From Aschersonia sp. MBC 622 (Eukaryota > Ascomycota > Sordariomycetes > Hypocreales > Clavicipitaceae): DNA of 64,000 nt. The translations under genes were made by a program, and so were the position numbers. Below, piece after piece: positions 11,052 through 23,915 of the stretch. The notes under the pieces were generated by a model. It did no database searches. It saw nothing but the letters and a program-made list of their open reading frames with translations, and had not been told where the DNA came from. The stretch spans positions 1 to 64,000 of the forward strand of contig JARJPL010000392.1 of the NCBI GenBank assembly GCA_030782805.1, in the 5' to 3' direction. Numbering within the stretch: the stretch's first letter is position 1; every line of letters starts with the position of its first letter.

Positions 11052-11661
11052 GGCCGTGTGCGTGGCGAGAATGGCAACTTGTTATAGCAAGGAATGGATG
11101 GGTGAATCGAGGCGAGTTTGCGGTGCGACTCGCGTCGAGCCGGGCTTGCTAGAAATTCGCAAATGGCACGCGATGCGGGAAGATGAGCGCTGCGCTCCCA
11201 GAGATGAAAAAGAGCGTCGGTGGTTGGATAATTGCGTCAATGGTCGTGTGCGGTGGTGATGGATAAATAGAAAAGCAGGAGATGTTGAGTGCGTCAAGGG
11301 GGGGATGATGCGCTTTTGGATCGTGTTTGCTGTAATGGCGCCGGCTGCTGCGAGACGGCGCTCCATTGGCCCAATTTTGCTGGCTCGGCGAGGCAGCGGG
11401 CCTCCGTGACACAACTACCAATGCGAAAAAGTTATACAAAGTACACATAGATTTTTAGAGGCCAATATTGAGGCAGACTTTAATTCTTTTACATGGTTTT
11501 TTCAAACTCATTCAAGGGCTGGGCTTTTGGTCGTATCGAGTCAAAGCATATGCACTGTAACAAAGAAAACTTTTGTCATCCCGTGGCGTCTCAATCGCCG
11601 GTATTTCCCTAGATCCAATCCATCATGACATGCGTAACGATACCAAAACATATTGAAAAGC
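11052..11661. other. Intergenic, no gene seen
   Basis: This holds the zinc-finger gene promoter and the DAHP synthase 3' flank. Small open frames exist but have no family features. Confidence 0.6.
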
Positions 11662-13025
11662 CTAAGCAGATCCATTCAGAATCTTGCGACGCTGTTTAAC
11701 TGCATCGGCAAGGTTGTCGAGAACGCTGACAGTATCCTCCCAGTGGATGCAAGCATCAGTGATGCTGACACCGTACTTGAGACCGGCCTTGCCCTCGGCG
11801 GGAACTTTTTGGCTACCTGTTCATTGTTAGAAAAACGATAACTTGGGAAACCATGGGGGAGAAAACATACCCTCGTTGTGGTTGCTCTCAATCATGACTC
11901 CCATGATGGCGTTTTCGCCCTTGGCAATTTGCTCGGCAATGACGGCGGCAACCTTGGGCTGGTTCTTGTGGTCCTTGAGCGAGTTTCCGTGGCTGCAGTC
12001 CACCATCAGACGCTGGCGGACGCCCTTTTTCTCGAGTGCGGCCTTGGCCTCTGCGATGCTGGCTGCGTCGTAGTTTGTGCCCTTTGTGCCGCCGCGCAGG
12101 ATGGCAAAGCAGTCGTCGTTGCCGGTGGTGCCGACAATGGCGACGACGCCGGGCTTGGTGACGGAGAGGAACTGATGGGGGTGCTTCGCGGCGCCAATGG
12201 CGTCAATGGCGACGCCGAGCGAGCCGTCGGTGCCGTTCTTGAAGCCGACGGGGAAGCTGGAGCCGCTGGAGAGCTCGCGGTGCAGCTGGCTCTCGGTGGT
12301 GCGGGCGCCGATGGCGCCGACGGAGAGCAGGTCGGCGAGGAACTGGGGCGAGATGGTGTCGAGCATCTCGCTGGCAATGGGCATGCCCTTGTGGGTGAGG
12401 TCGACAAAGAGCTGGCGCGCCAGGCGCAGGCCCTTGTTGATCTTGAAGCTGCCGTCAATGTCCGGGTCGTTGATGAGGCCCTTCCAGCCGACCGTTGTGC
12501 GCGGCTTCTCGAGGTAGGAGCGCATCACAATAAGCAGCTCGTCCTTGTGCTTCTCTTTGGCCTGCAGCAGCAGGTCGCAGTAAGCGAGCGCCGCCTCGGG
12601 GTCGTGGATGGAGCAGGGGCCGACAACTACGAGAAGACGATTGTTGGCGTCGGTGCCGTTGACAACGGCGACGGCTTCATTGCGGGATTCGAGCACCGTC
12701 CTTTTCGACTCGGGCGTCTGCGCAATCTCGTGCTGAAGCAGATCGGGAGGGGTGAGAGGGTTGTAGCCGCGAACTGGACAGGGACTGCGTTAGCATAAGC
12801 AAACTGGGCAAAGGAGGTCGTTTAAAGAAAAAGAAAAAAGAAAAAAGAAAAAAAAACGTACTTCTCCAATCTTCAGAGTCGGCCTGGTTGCCGACGTTTT
12901 TGTTTTCAATGTAGAACTGCATCGCGGGAAAGCGCAAACGTCAGTCACCCCGCCATCAAGTCGCTGAGGAAAAAAAAATGTCGCGGGGTAGGGCCGCAAG
13001 AGCTGGCCTGACGTACCGAAGCCAT
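11662..13025 (-). CDS. 3-deoxy-D-arabino-heptulosonate-7-phosphate synthase
   Basis: This is the first enzyme of the shikimate pathway, condensing PEP with erythrose-4-phosphate. Minus-strand exons are 13025-13017 (only MAS), 12916-12862, 12773-11871, 11816-11662, giving 373 residues. Type I signatures are VGPCSIHDPEAA, MRSYLEKPRTTVGWKGL, GARTTESQLHRE, SFPVGFKNGTDG, CSHGNSLKDHKNQP and PAEGKAGLKYGVSITDAC. Length and sequence fit the yeast Aro3/Aro4 group. I cannot tell from sequence alone whether tyrosine or phenylalanine is the feedback inhibitor. The nine-base first exon is followed by a consensus GTACGT donor. The enzyme feeds phenylalanine, a likely precursor of the depsipeptide made 30 kb away, but it is a housekeeping gene and linkage may be chance. 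Confidence 0.93.
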
Positions 13026-14249
13026 GATGCAAAAAGGGTATATAGGAACGTGCACAAATAAATAAATGAACAACAGGTTGGTTTCAAATGGATTGATGCA
13101 GCTTTCTTTTCTGTAGAGCTGCGCAAGAGCGTCGTGGTGGTGGCATGTATGAAGATTGGAAATTTTTCTAAATACCCGCCAAGAATGAGAAACACTGACT
13201 TGTAATTTTCATGTGCCTACCGAAAAGGCGTGGGAAATGCGCCGGAGCCGGAGGGCCATGAGTCGATGTGGCGGGGCGCCTGGGACAGATGTTGTATGCT
13301 GAGCTTACTTGATTGGGGAGGGTGGTCAATAAAAGCTGCGCGATTGGACGCCAATGCCCTCATCAAAGTCCAACATTGCATGCAGAGCTTATATTGGCAG
13401 GAAAGACGGCCTCATGCAACAAGGCGGCACATGCCGTGTTGACGGTATCGGACCGTGATGCAGCCAAAGATTTGCCCTTGCAGTGGCATGATGTGGCTTG
13501 CATTGCCTGACGCATCTGTGGGTGCACCGACGATATGTAGGTAGATTTCAGTGCAGAAGCGGCCACCGACAGTTTGAAAATTTTTGCTTTCGATTGTCTA
13601 AATCGTTGTGCGAGTAATAAGCAGCCTCATAATTACTAGTACCTCTATGCGAGAAATAATAGGCACTTGATATAGATTGCTGGTTGATTTGCCAATCTCC
13701 AGATCTTGGTAGACCATCTGCACAAGGTCGATTTGTGCATAGTCTAAAAAAGACCCACGCACCAAGGCTCGGCAAACCGTTCAACCGTTCTATCGAAAAT
13801 CAAGAGCCAATTGAATTGACCAAACACTGGCCACCTTGATCATTTACAGAACAGACTCACCTCATCCTAGACTGATCATTACCGTCATTTCCAGCTGCTA
13901 CTGCTCTTTGGCGTACATTTGCCCTGCTGCGTTTGACTAAGTCTTATTTCGAGGCCTGTCAGGTGAAATGCCAACGCATATTTGATACTTTGCTTTCATG
14001 CCACCACTCTGTTCTGATTCAAAACTGCTCACCATGTCGTTTCAACATTGCACGCCGTTGAGTATAAATAAGAGCACTGTCAGTTTGCAATTGGGTATAT
14101 TGTCATTGAGAATGACGGAGCAGAAGCAAGCTCCGTCCCTCATTCGAGTAGCCGAAACATCGTTACTAGATTGTACATTTACATGTGACATATAAAGTCA
14201 TATATGGAGCACGACTTGAATAATGCAGCCACTTCTGAGCCTGCCCGTT
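13026..14249. other. Intergenic, no gene seen
   Basis: This 1.2 kb spacer lies between the DAHP synthase promoter and the stop of the Zn2Cys6 gene. I found only short frames and no RNA gene. Confidence 0.55.
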
Positions 14250-16944
14250 TCAAAATCGAAAGTTGTCATAGTCTTTGAGAATGTCGCCCAAGTCCGTAAA
14301 TTGCGATGCAAAGAAATCATTCGGCAAGTCGCTCAAGTCATGCGACGAGACCAGATCCATCATGGACGTCGAGTCACTCGCCGACTGCTGCGAGTGCATG
14401 CTCCCCGCACCGCCGCCGCCGCCGCCGCCGCCGCCGAAACTATCATCGTACGGCTGCGGAGTGTTCATCTGGCTGTTTATTTGAAACGATGGCTGCTGCA
14501 CGCCCGGTGTAAACGGGCCATCGCCGCCGCCGCCGCCGCCGCTGCCTCCCCCACCCATGGCCATTTCTGCTAGCGCCGCGGCGGGCGGAAACACGGCGGG
14601 CTGCTGGTCATTTATGACAGGGGGGAGCGATATGGGCATATGGCTGTTTGGAGTGGGCGTGCCGACAGGCGGATGGCTGCCGTGTCGAACGTCGCCAAAT
14701 TGGTCGCCACCGGCAGCGGCGGGCGCGGCGGGCGCGACGGAGCCGGAGCGGGGCGACTGCTGCGCCGAAGTGTGGCTGGAGACGCGGAAGCTCTTAATCA
14801 TGTGCTGGACGCGGTGCAGCTTCTGCTTGAGGGCGCGGGTCACGGGGGAGTGGACCGAGAGGTTCTGGACGAGCTCCATGGCGGCGAGCACGTCCGGTAG
14901 GTAGCCGACGCGGTACTCGGCCTCTGCGTAGCACAGCAGCAGCAGCAGCGACGCGAGGGCCGTCTCGAGAAAGTGGTTAAAGGTGCGCTGCTGCGCGTGG
15001 TAAATGTCCGTCTCGCGCGCGAGCGCAATGAGGATCCGAATCGTGTCCTGCGACGTCTCGGCGAGCACGTTTGTGGTGGACGTGTCGAAGCCGCCGCCCG
15101 TCTGCGACATGGCCGACTTGCGGTGGATGACGATGCGCATCTGGTTGCAGCGCAGGTACAGGACGAGGCGCAGACGGTACTCGCCGCGTTTTTCCCGGGC
15201 GGGGTCGAACTTGTCCTGCAGGCCGAGGAACTGGAGTCGTTTGGGAATGTTTTTTTGAAACTGGGTGACTTGAAAGTCGAGCAGATTCCGGGTGGCGGCC
15301 AAGGCGGTGACGGTGGCGGATGGTGAGATGGATGGCTGGAGGATGGAGCGCCGGACTTCGGCAGAGATTATGCTGTACTCAATCATTTGCCTCAGATATG
15401 TCGAGGAGAGGGAGTCGTCCTGAAAAGATGATGTCAGTGTCGGATGGAGGGGCATGGCTGCAGCCCAACTCACTTTAAAATGCGGCTGCCGATGGATATC
15501 AGAGTCGTGGACCGAAAATGGTAAGCCCGTGCCAAAGCCCCATCGTCGATCCAGCGTATATACAGTCCAGTAGTACTTTTCGCCAACGTCCTTGAACTGG
15601 TCCAGCGTTGTCAGGTTGGGTGCATCTTCGATTTTTTGGGCTATTATTTCGTGCAATGAGCGAAGTACATTGCCAATGGCCCTCCACGCCAGCATTTCCT
15701 TGTCGTTTAGGAAAAAGAAGATGCTCTGTGATCAAGTCAGCGAATGAAGTAGGCTCAGCCAACGGTACATACAGCAAGGATTATAATGGATAAATCAGAC
15801 TTGTTGACGGCGCCAAGCTGCGTCCGGAGCATGGCAGCGCTGAACAAGCTCTCGACAAAACTGTTGGCCACTGGCAATGTCCCCGGATCAACAATACTGG
15901 AGGCAACAGAAAGAACCAGCGACATGATGTCCTCGATGGCGGCTTGGTCTGGCGGAGCGGGATTGGTCTCGCTGGGCGGCGTCGATGCTCTGATGCGATG
16001 TCGCAGGACCTCGAGGTCCAGGAACGGGTACTGCAGGGCGACCTCTTCCTCGTAAATGTCAATGATGCGTATCCAAAGCTCCTTATCCAGCGGCGCAAAG
16101 GTGCCCGGGGCCGCGCCCGTCTTGCGGTGGTCAATGAGCTGCTGCATTATGTGCGACCCAATCATGAGCTGTTGCTGGTGGCCGCTGCCAAAGAGGGACC
16201 GGCCCGGGCCCGGGCTGAGGTCGCCGAGGCGCTTCTCAGCGAGACGGAGGTAGTAGTCGGAGCTCCCATGACGGGTCTGGGCGCTGGCCTCGGCGCTATT
16301 CTGTGAGCGCGGGGGTGCGGGTGGTGGTTTCTTGACGCGGAATGAGTCTCGCTCACGGGGCTTTTGAGGCTCATTTGTGACCTGCGAATCTCGTTTTGGT
16401 TTGCTGGATATGCTGAATTAGATATGTGAGCGCACTTATAAAGGATGGGGCGAGATGAATAGAAGGGGAGATGGGATGAAAAATCCGGAACAGATGGACA
16501 GGGTCGCGTGAGATTGGTCATGACGTACGAAGTCTCATCTGTAGTCTGGAAGCGTGTGGCGCGGCCGTAAACACACATGATGTCGCTGTCGCGGCATCTC
16601 TTGCAGGGCCGCTCGCCGCTGCATTTTGTTTTCCTTTGCTTGCACGTTCTATAAGGGCAAAGATTAGAGAGTTAGCGATGCGGCTGGCGATGAGGCCTTG
16701 ACAGGCGATTGGCGTGTTGTTGGCCTGAGAGCTGAGGGCTCATGACAAGACAAAGCAGTTTTACATACACACTGTCTGGGGGTCAGCGGGAGATGCGTCA
16801 ATTGGCGAGGTGCCACAAGATCGGTCATACATACCAAGCAATGGCTACGTAGGGCGAGCGCTTCTTGCGTGATTTGGAGGGCGGGGAGCCGAGCGGTTGT
16901 GAAACGGGCGAGGGCATCTGAGCGACTGGTGACTGGGATCGCAT
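14250..16944 (-). CDS. Zn2Cys6 transcription factor with predicted 3-nt microexon
   Basis: Exons on the minus strand are 16944-16835, 16771-16769 (TGT), 16648-16529, 16403-15773 (or from 16412), 15725-15474, 15419-14250; total 761 residues. The zinc cluster reads CVTCKQRKTKC ... CKRC ... C, a perfect C-x2-C-x6-C-x5-C-x2-C-x6-C. It forms only if the 3-nt exon completes the first Cys; direct joining of its neighbours gives a stop. The middle region (about 220-520) is helical and Leu-rich, as in the fungal-specific regulatory domain (CFTDxxR-like YLRCNQMR). The tail has Pro/Gly/Ala-rich linkers, a poly-Gly tract and a short acidic-hydrophobic end (DLGDILKDYDNF) that could activate transcription. 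ATG 16944 is the only in-frame Met in a suitable place. Its targets are unknown. Confidence 0.75.
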
Positions 16945-18878
16945 GGTGACGGCGGGAGGTGACGGCACTGGTGGTGCTGGTGGTGGTGGCGGCGACGATG
17001 CCGGCAACGGTCGGGTATGGAGGGATTAGAGGGTATGAGCATGGATGCAGCCATTTACCAAGAGGCATGCGACAGCATGCAAGGCTTGGGCGATGCGAGG
17101 CGACAATGGGGATGGACGCGGTTTTTAACGGACCAAAAAGACGAGAAGGCAAGATTTTTGCCATCTCCAGGCGCAGCAGGCTGGCTGGCTGGCAGCTAAA
17201 GGTCACCAAAACGGTTGCGCGCGGGCAACAAGTGGAGTGGTGGTGGACGGGGCGGGGATCGGCGGCGGCATCGACAACTGATTCGAACAAGTTTTTGGCC
17301 CAGCGACAGCCAAAGCATCAGCAAGCAGGTACACTGATGGCGGCATCTCACGATGGCAAGTCTGAGTCGTGGCGTAATCTGGCATTCTGCGACCTATCTA
17401 GGAAAGCATCTAATCGTAATTTTGAGCAGCAACGAAGGTAGCAGTGATTTGGTTGTGATCTTACTCCGAACTGCCGCAGACCCCACTATAGACAGTCAAA
17501 TTACAGCGCATTCATCGCTGTACCTTGCCGTTTTTACAGCCGTTTTCTAGTGCATCCAGCGCCAACTTGGGTGCTTGCACCTGGGCCGGTGACAACGCTG
17601 TTTGAACTTTTTTGTCTTCCTGCTGGTCGTTATCGTGGTGCGGGGGTGGAGATGCGAACAAAGCTCCAGCCAGGCTTGCTCGACAGCGCTCAGACTTGCC
17701 AACACAACTAACTCTTTTCCAGTCAAACATGATACAAATTTTCGAAGATTTCCAATTTCTTTTCCCAGCTCCGAGTTCTCTTACACAAACGTACTCACAT
17801 CTCCGTACTCTGTGCAACTATCTCGTTACTACTCCTGAGGGCTCTGGTCGCACCGCAGGTCCCCAGCAACGCGGCCAACGACCGACCGATCTACAAGTTT
17901 GATAAACAAACTTGGGCCTCGCAAAGCAGCTCTCGGGACATTTGAACGCTTGCATCAGGTTATGTCTCGGGAATCTATGCTCTCGAAAATAAGACGCTTT
18001 CATAGCTTGTTTTGCACCAGTATATTTCTTCTTACCAGTAGTCCTCTTTTCTCCAAGCCCTCCTCCCCTTCTTCAGTCTAAAAAGGACCAAGGCCACAAC
18101 ACCAGCCAGCTTCTTCAAATGCCGGCTGAATCAGAATGAAGATTGTAGCATCGTAAGCGGCCAGCGGCTGCTCCTTACATTAGCTGTAAAGGACCGTAGC
18201 CTGCCAAACGTAGACAAGTCTATGCAAACTGTCGGGCCAAGTTGTTTTTGTTCTTCCGATCTAGCCGGGTCCAGCGCTGCCGATTTTGCTCGCCGTTGAT
18301 TATCAGATGAACGCTCGGCCGCAAATGGGACCGACCCATCATGGTGGAGGCACAAATCGATTCTTGGATCAATCAGTGACGGAGTCGGTAAAAAAAGAAA
18401 AAAAAAAAAAAGAAGAGAGAGGGAGAAAAAAAAAGCTCGGACGACATGATTGCTTGGCATCTGCCGTGGCCGCCAAGTCTTCGGATGTCACGGAGCTGAT
18501 GAGGCAGTGTTTTATAGATTTGCGGGGGAGGGGTTTACCGTTCAGCCGATAAGATGTAGGGCTGAGTAAGATTGTAAGATTTAGTTGTGGATAATCCCGC
18601 GTGCCGATGGTAATTCACTTGTATTTTGTGGTAGGCAGATTTGGTGAACTTTGTATGCTCCCTAGAATACCGTTCCATGCAGACCGTCTAGTAACCGTTG
18701 ACCTTGGGTGAGTTGAAATGTACAAAACCAAAATAGTGGTGAGTGTCCAATAAATCATGACCATATGCCAAAAAATGCGCCGTTCCAGTTATGTCTGTCC
18801 CTTTATATGCCAATCAAACGAAAAAAAAAAAAGAAATCATCTGGTATCAAGTTTTTTAGATTCACGTCACTTGCTCAA
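16945..18878. other. Intergenic, no gene seen
   Basis: This 1.9 kb spacer is between the upstream side of the Zn2Cys6 gene and the 3' end of the MFS gene. A-rich runs occur near 18390-18435 and 18821-18835. None of the small frames looks like a protein. Confidence 0.55.
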
Positions 18879-20754
18879 TCACGCGGCAGCCATTTCAATC
18901 TTCTTGCCCTTGACAGAGTTCCAGGGCGTAAAGGCGGCACCGACCATGGACAGCGTGGCAAGCGCAACGGCCACGTAAAAGCAGTTGGTAATGGCCGTGT
19001 TGTAGGCGGAGAGGACGACGGCGAGCGCCTCACCCTCAAAGTGTTTGCGGGCGCCGGTAGCGCCGACATAGTTGACGGCGTCGAGGGTGAGCCCGGGAAT
19101 GTTGGCGGCGCCAATGACCTCCTTGAGCTTGTTCTGGAAGACGTTTTGGGCGACGCAGATGAAAAGTGCGCCGCCGAGGGTCTGCGAAAAGATGATGATG
19201 GCGGTGCCGACGGCGACGTCGGCGGCCTGTAGCGAGGCCTGCATGGCGACCATGGGCTGCTGCATGCCGAGGCCGACGCCAAAGCCAAAGATGCACTGGT
19301 AGCCGATCCAGGCGTTGCGGCCGGAATCAATCTCGAGGGTGGATAGGAGGCCGGCGCCGACGGCCATGAGGACGGCCGAAGCAATCATAAAGGGGGTGTA
19401 GTATCCGAGCGCGCTGACGAAGCCGCCGGAAATAATGGACAGCACGACGAGTCCGAGAATGAGCGGCAGGCTCTTGATGCCCGAGTTGACGGCGGAGCTG
19501 CCTTGGATGGACTGGAACCAGATGGGCAGGTAGTAGACCATGATGAAAAAGGCGGCGCCGAGACAGACGACAAAGGAGGAGCAGGCCCAGACGGTGCGGT
19601 TCATAAAGATGCGCGGGGGCACGGTGGCCTTGTCCTTTTTCCAGATTTGAATGGCGATAAAGGCGGCAATGAGGACGGCAAAGACGACAAAGAGACCGAT
19701 GATGCGGCCGTTGCCCCAGGGGTAGCGCGAGCCTCCCCATTGGAGAGCGAGGAGCAGGGAGACGATGCCGGGGATGAAGCAAAAGGTGCCCTCGAGGTCA
19801 AAGGAGAGTAGCTGCTCCTTGAAGGACGTGTTTTTGAGCTGGGACTTGGTGTCGGGCAGGTGCAGAAAGAGAATGATGAAGAAGACGGTGACGGCGCCAA
19901 AGGGCAGGTTGATGTAGAAGCACCAGCGCCAGGTGACCTTGTCGGTGAAAGCGCCGCCCATGAGGGGACCAGCGACGGAGGCGAGGCCGTAGACGGCGCC
20001 GATGAGGCCCATGTAAACGGGCCGCTGGCGCAAAGGCACGCTCCGACTGACGATGAGGAGGGCGCCGGAGAAGATGCCTGCGGAGCCGAGGCCGGCAATG
20101 GCACGGCCGATGATGAGCCCGAGCGAGGTGGGCGTGGCGCCGCAGACGAGGGAGCCGACTTCAAACAAGAGGATGGCAAAGAGGTAGACCCACTTGACCG
20201 AGTAGTAGGTGTAGAGCTTGCCAAAGATGAGCTGGACGGCGCAGGTGGTTAGCAGGTAGGCGGCGCCGTACCAGCCAATGTCTTGGACGGAACCTCGAAA
20301 CTCGTCGGTGATGCGCGGGATGGCGGTGGCGATGATGGTGTTGTCCTACGTCATGTAAGCTAAAAGCTGATTCGTGAGGCTCAATGACAACTTTTGGTTG
20401 TTTCACTTGGAGGGAGACGGCAAAAGAAAAAAAAAAGTGTAGACGTACCAAGGCAACGCAAAAGACGGACAAGCAGAGAGCAATGGTAATGAGGCCAAGC
20501 TTCCAGGCGACGGGGTACTCGACGCCGTCCTCGTCCTCGTCGGGGTCTGCTGGCGAGGCATCATGGTTTGCCGCGGCTTTTTCGTCGTCGACACTGATTT
20601 TCTCAGTGGTTTCAGCGGCGGCGGTGGTGGGCTGCTTCTCGGAGACGACATTGTGCAGCGAGGCCGACGCGGGTGTGCTGTTGAGGGTGGTGGTGGCCTT
20701 GTGGCGCGAGCCAATCGAGCCAACCTCGGTGGCGCTGTCTTCGGCGGTGCCCAT
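18879..20754 (-). CDS. MFS exporter, DHA2-type 14-TM drug/toxin pump
   Basis: Minus-strand exons are 20754-20449 and 20345-18879 with a phase-0 intron, giving 590 residues. The first 80 residues are a hydrophilic Ser/Thr/Asp-rich cytosolic tail. Hydrophobic helices follow through residue 580, consistent with about 14 TM segments. Typical motifs are LDNTIIATAIPRITDEF at the end of TM1, GRAIAGLGSAGIFSG, RPVYMGLIGAVYGLASVAGP (motif C region) and WRWCFYINLPFGA. These mark the DHA2 proton antiporters that include many fungal toxin and drug pumps. The substrate cannot be read from sequence. It lies 22 kb from the depsipeptide synthetase with several unrelated genes between, so a role in export of that product is only a possibility. 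Confidence 0.9.
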
Positions 20755-22620
20755 TACAGCTGACCGGTGTGTCTGTGTGTTTAGAAATTGCAGCGAACTT
20801 TGAATTGCGAGTTATTTTGCTGGATTTGGAAGGATTATTCTTTCAAAGTCTCAACTAGAAGTGTGATCTGCGTCGTCGAGGCGCAACACCCCGTTTGTTG
20901 TCTTGAATCCAACGACGATGAGTAAACGGAGGATTATCGACAGAGGACGGGGAGGCGAGATCAGATGAAGGTTAAGAGATGAAGAAATGCCAAGAAGAGA
21001 AAGTTTGAAAGAAGAGGATATAATAGGTTAAAAAAAAGAAAAAGAAAAAGGGCCACTGTTGAGCAGCGGTAAAGTAGACGGGGTAATAAAGGAATGAAAA
21101 AAAAAACATGCGCAATCGTACTCGCAAAGCTGAACGTGGGTTGTCGGGTCTGTCAGTACTCCGAAGTCCGCGAAGCTTGCTGACCTTGTCTCCGCCGCTA
21201 GAGAGCCTTGCGCAAAAGATGTGCCTTATTTTAACTAGTTATTCGTTGCCAGCAAAAAAAAATCACCCTAAATTAACCTGCTTATGATGCCAACTAATCA
21301 CCGGACGGTTCTGTCCAGGTGCTGGGGGAAGCGAGCTAAAAAAGCGAGCTAAAAGCTGGGACGATCAGGATCAAGGACTGGGCAAGGCAAGCAAACCAGA
21401 CGGAAGCAGTCGGGTCCGAAGCGTGAAGTGGGTCTTTTTCCTTTTCCCTCCTTGCTTTTTTCTTCTCTTCTCTTTCTCACTTCCCCGATCCCTTGCGGTG
21501 TCCCGATGCCCTGCGGTGGGGATTTTTTTTTCATCTAGTTGTCCTGGGTTGGTGCGCTGCGGAGGTGATTGCATTGTGACGAGGAGAGCATGATCCTACT
21601 ACTCATCAAATGTTACTCACACGGACAAGAGAGTACAGTCATATCTGAAAGATCTGCGGGCATCAAGTGACTCTGCATTCCGACAACTACAAAGTAACTA
21701 TGGAAGACGACAGGACCCCATTTATCAACAAACTGACTCACATTTTGCTCACCCTTCGTGGAGCAAACATGATGGGGCTGATGAGATTGGGCAAGGTTAT
21801 TAATACGGAGTATTATCGCGTCTTTTTCTGCAAATATTTTAAAGTGACAGACCTGGACGCCTTGTTCGTTCTGTGGCGGTGCTGTCTCTCGCACTTTTGG
21901 CCAATGACGCCTCGTCTGGCCACCCCTGACACGACGAGAATGGAAAGGGGGCCTTTTCTCTCCCTTTTTCACGCAAGTACTAGTAAAAAAAGCAGCGGAG
22001 GCGATAATAAATCTGACGAGGCTTTGCGGACTTTGCAGGTGCACTACAGCCTCGCAAGCCCAGTCTGATGATGCACACAATGGTGTTGTGAGAGAAATTG
22101 TCGCGAAAAGGGAAAAGAGAAGAGACTTGGGGCGTTTTGCTATTTTCTTATTTATAAATGACATGAAACCCGGCAGGCATCTGCAACACGACACGACGAG
22201 AGACATGGGCCTGCGTTTGTGACGGAAACGGCAAGGGAACTTGAGGCAGACCCCAGCCCAGCCTCAGTCGTAGCTGAGCCCTACCTACCTAGTTGGTACA
22301 GACAAGGGTTCATCACACACTCGAGCCTCCGGGAATGCAACCAGCCGAGGCAAACCCGTAATTATGGCAAGCAATGTCCGTTTGAAGGTGAATCGAACCA
22401 ACTGAGATTGAAATTTGGACAAGACGAGGGGGAAAATGAGCTGCCCGTAGAAGCCCAACTCGCCGCGCCCCTTTGTTGTTTGTCTGCAACACGCCGCTCG
22501 GCGCTTGCCTGATCTGTCCAATCAACAAAACCTTGCAGCGTTTCATCGCCGGCTCTCCCCGTCCAAGGATTATTACTGAATACACCAATGAGAAAGATGG
22601 CAAGAAAAATGTATAGAATT

Positions 22621-22714
22621 AGAAGTAGAAGTAGAAGAAGAAGAAGAAGAAGAAGAAGAAGAAGAAGAAGAAGAAGAAGAAGAAGAAGAAGAAGAAGAAG
22701 AAGAAGAAGAAGAA
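22621..22714. repeat. GAA/TTC trinucleotide microsatellite
   Basis: An almost pure (GAA)n run of about 94 bp (about 30 units) opens with two GTAGAA variants and ends in an A-run. Purine/pyrimidine strand asymmetry is complete. It creates meaningless poly-Lys/Arg/Glu and poly-Leu/Phe frames. Length is likely to vary between isolates. Confidence 0.95.
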
Positions 22715-23206
22715 AAACGAAGAGAAAAGGAGAACAAATTTCGGGGTTATTACAAGCCGTAAAAGTTGTATGAGGCGCCATGACCAGATTTTGCCTGCCG
22801 GTCGCATCTTCCCCGGCTAAAAACGTGGCATAGCGCCGCCTTGCCAAGTCCAGATAAAGCTTGAGTTGGTCAAATTTAACTGCCCAGTAATACTCGGTAC
22901 TAGGTACTCGGTACTCTCTTATTACCGCAAATCATCTATACATCCACTCAGCCCGTCATTCTTCATCAACTACGAGAAGTTGCATCCTCTGGGACCAGTC
23001 GAGCATTTTGTGTCCGCCGGCAGTGTATCTGGACCAGCTGTGCTGTCTGTACCAGATAAGCTGAGCGAGCTTATGCGTGGCCGAGGTACAATGCCTGCAG
23101 TCTGACGCGAATTGGCGAATGAATTGGCCTCGTCAACGGCTCCGATACAAAGAGGATGCTACAAGGCGTCTTGTGCCCAAACAAGACTATCATGGTCCAT
23201 TGACTT

Positions 23207-23475
23207 TTTTCACATTGTAACAAATTAATACGTTTGCATATACTAAAACTAGAGAATACAACTCTTCTTCCTTTAAAAATTACTCTCGCCATTTCATCAT
23301 CTGTTCTTTATTTAGAGACAAGTTTTTCTACTTTATTTATACTTTCTACTTTACTTGACACTAAATTTATGGTTCATCTTTTAGTTATTCTTTCATCTTT
23401 GCTCTTCTTTCTTAGTCTACTTGCTTGCTTTCGCATTTTGTCACTATTTTTCTGCTGAATTGACTAGTTTTATCC
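23207..23475. other. AT-rich, pyrimidine-biased patch
   Basis: The + strand here is dominated by T and C with many TTTA/CTTT words and few CpG, unlike the surrounding GC-moderate DNA. No coding frame is supported. It may be a decayed repeat or simply a low-complexity spacer. Confidence 0.4.
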
Positions 23476-23915
23476 ATTTCTCTGCAGACGTGGCCAGTCA
23501 CACTACTTTTCGCTACATCGTTATCCTGTCACTTTCTCGCACTATGTGGCGCACTTGATGGTGCAGCTCGTTCTGGTCCGAATTATCACACAGCACGGCT
23601 AATACGACTCCCTGACCGCACTTCTAGAAAAGTAGTGCACACGAAAGAAAAAAAAAAGCATCAACCAAACGGTCGTGTCACCGGTCCGCAGTCGTCAGAC
23701 GGTACAATTTCCACACCATCACTCAATGTTGCAAACTCTTGGTGCCGTCGGGAATATACTGGTTGCGCGCGCTCCCTTGCAAGTACTTGCCAAGTACTGG
23801 TAGACAGCCTGGATCACCCATATTAGATCTGCCCGAACAACGCCGCGATCCAAAAGCTGGCTTTTTGCTGCTTGCGGCTGTGCCAACAGTGCGCCGCAAG
23901 TGGACGGTGAGATGA

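Larger units (their letters stand above)
20755..23915. other. Long gene-poor spacer
   Basis: This is a 3.2 kb stretch with no supported gene. It contains the MFS promoter, a 94 bp GAA repeat and an AT-rich patch (listed separately). The longest frame, 197 codons on the minus strand (22206-21613), has no recognisable domain and a composition unlike the neighbouring genes. Confidence 0.5.

Noticed and set aside
11878..12798. 306-codon + strand ORF opposite DAHP synthase
   Set aside because: It is an antisense shadow of a strongly conserved coding region with high third-position GC.
21613..22206. 197-codon minus-strand ORF in the long spacer
   Set aside because: It has no recognisable domain, its composition is unlike neighbouring genes, and there is no supporting splice or homology feature.
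22362..22847. ORFs rich in Leu or Arg across the GAA repeat
   Set aside because: They are pure products of the trinucleotide repeat.
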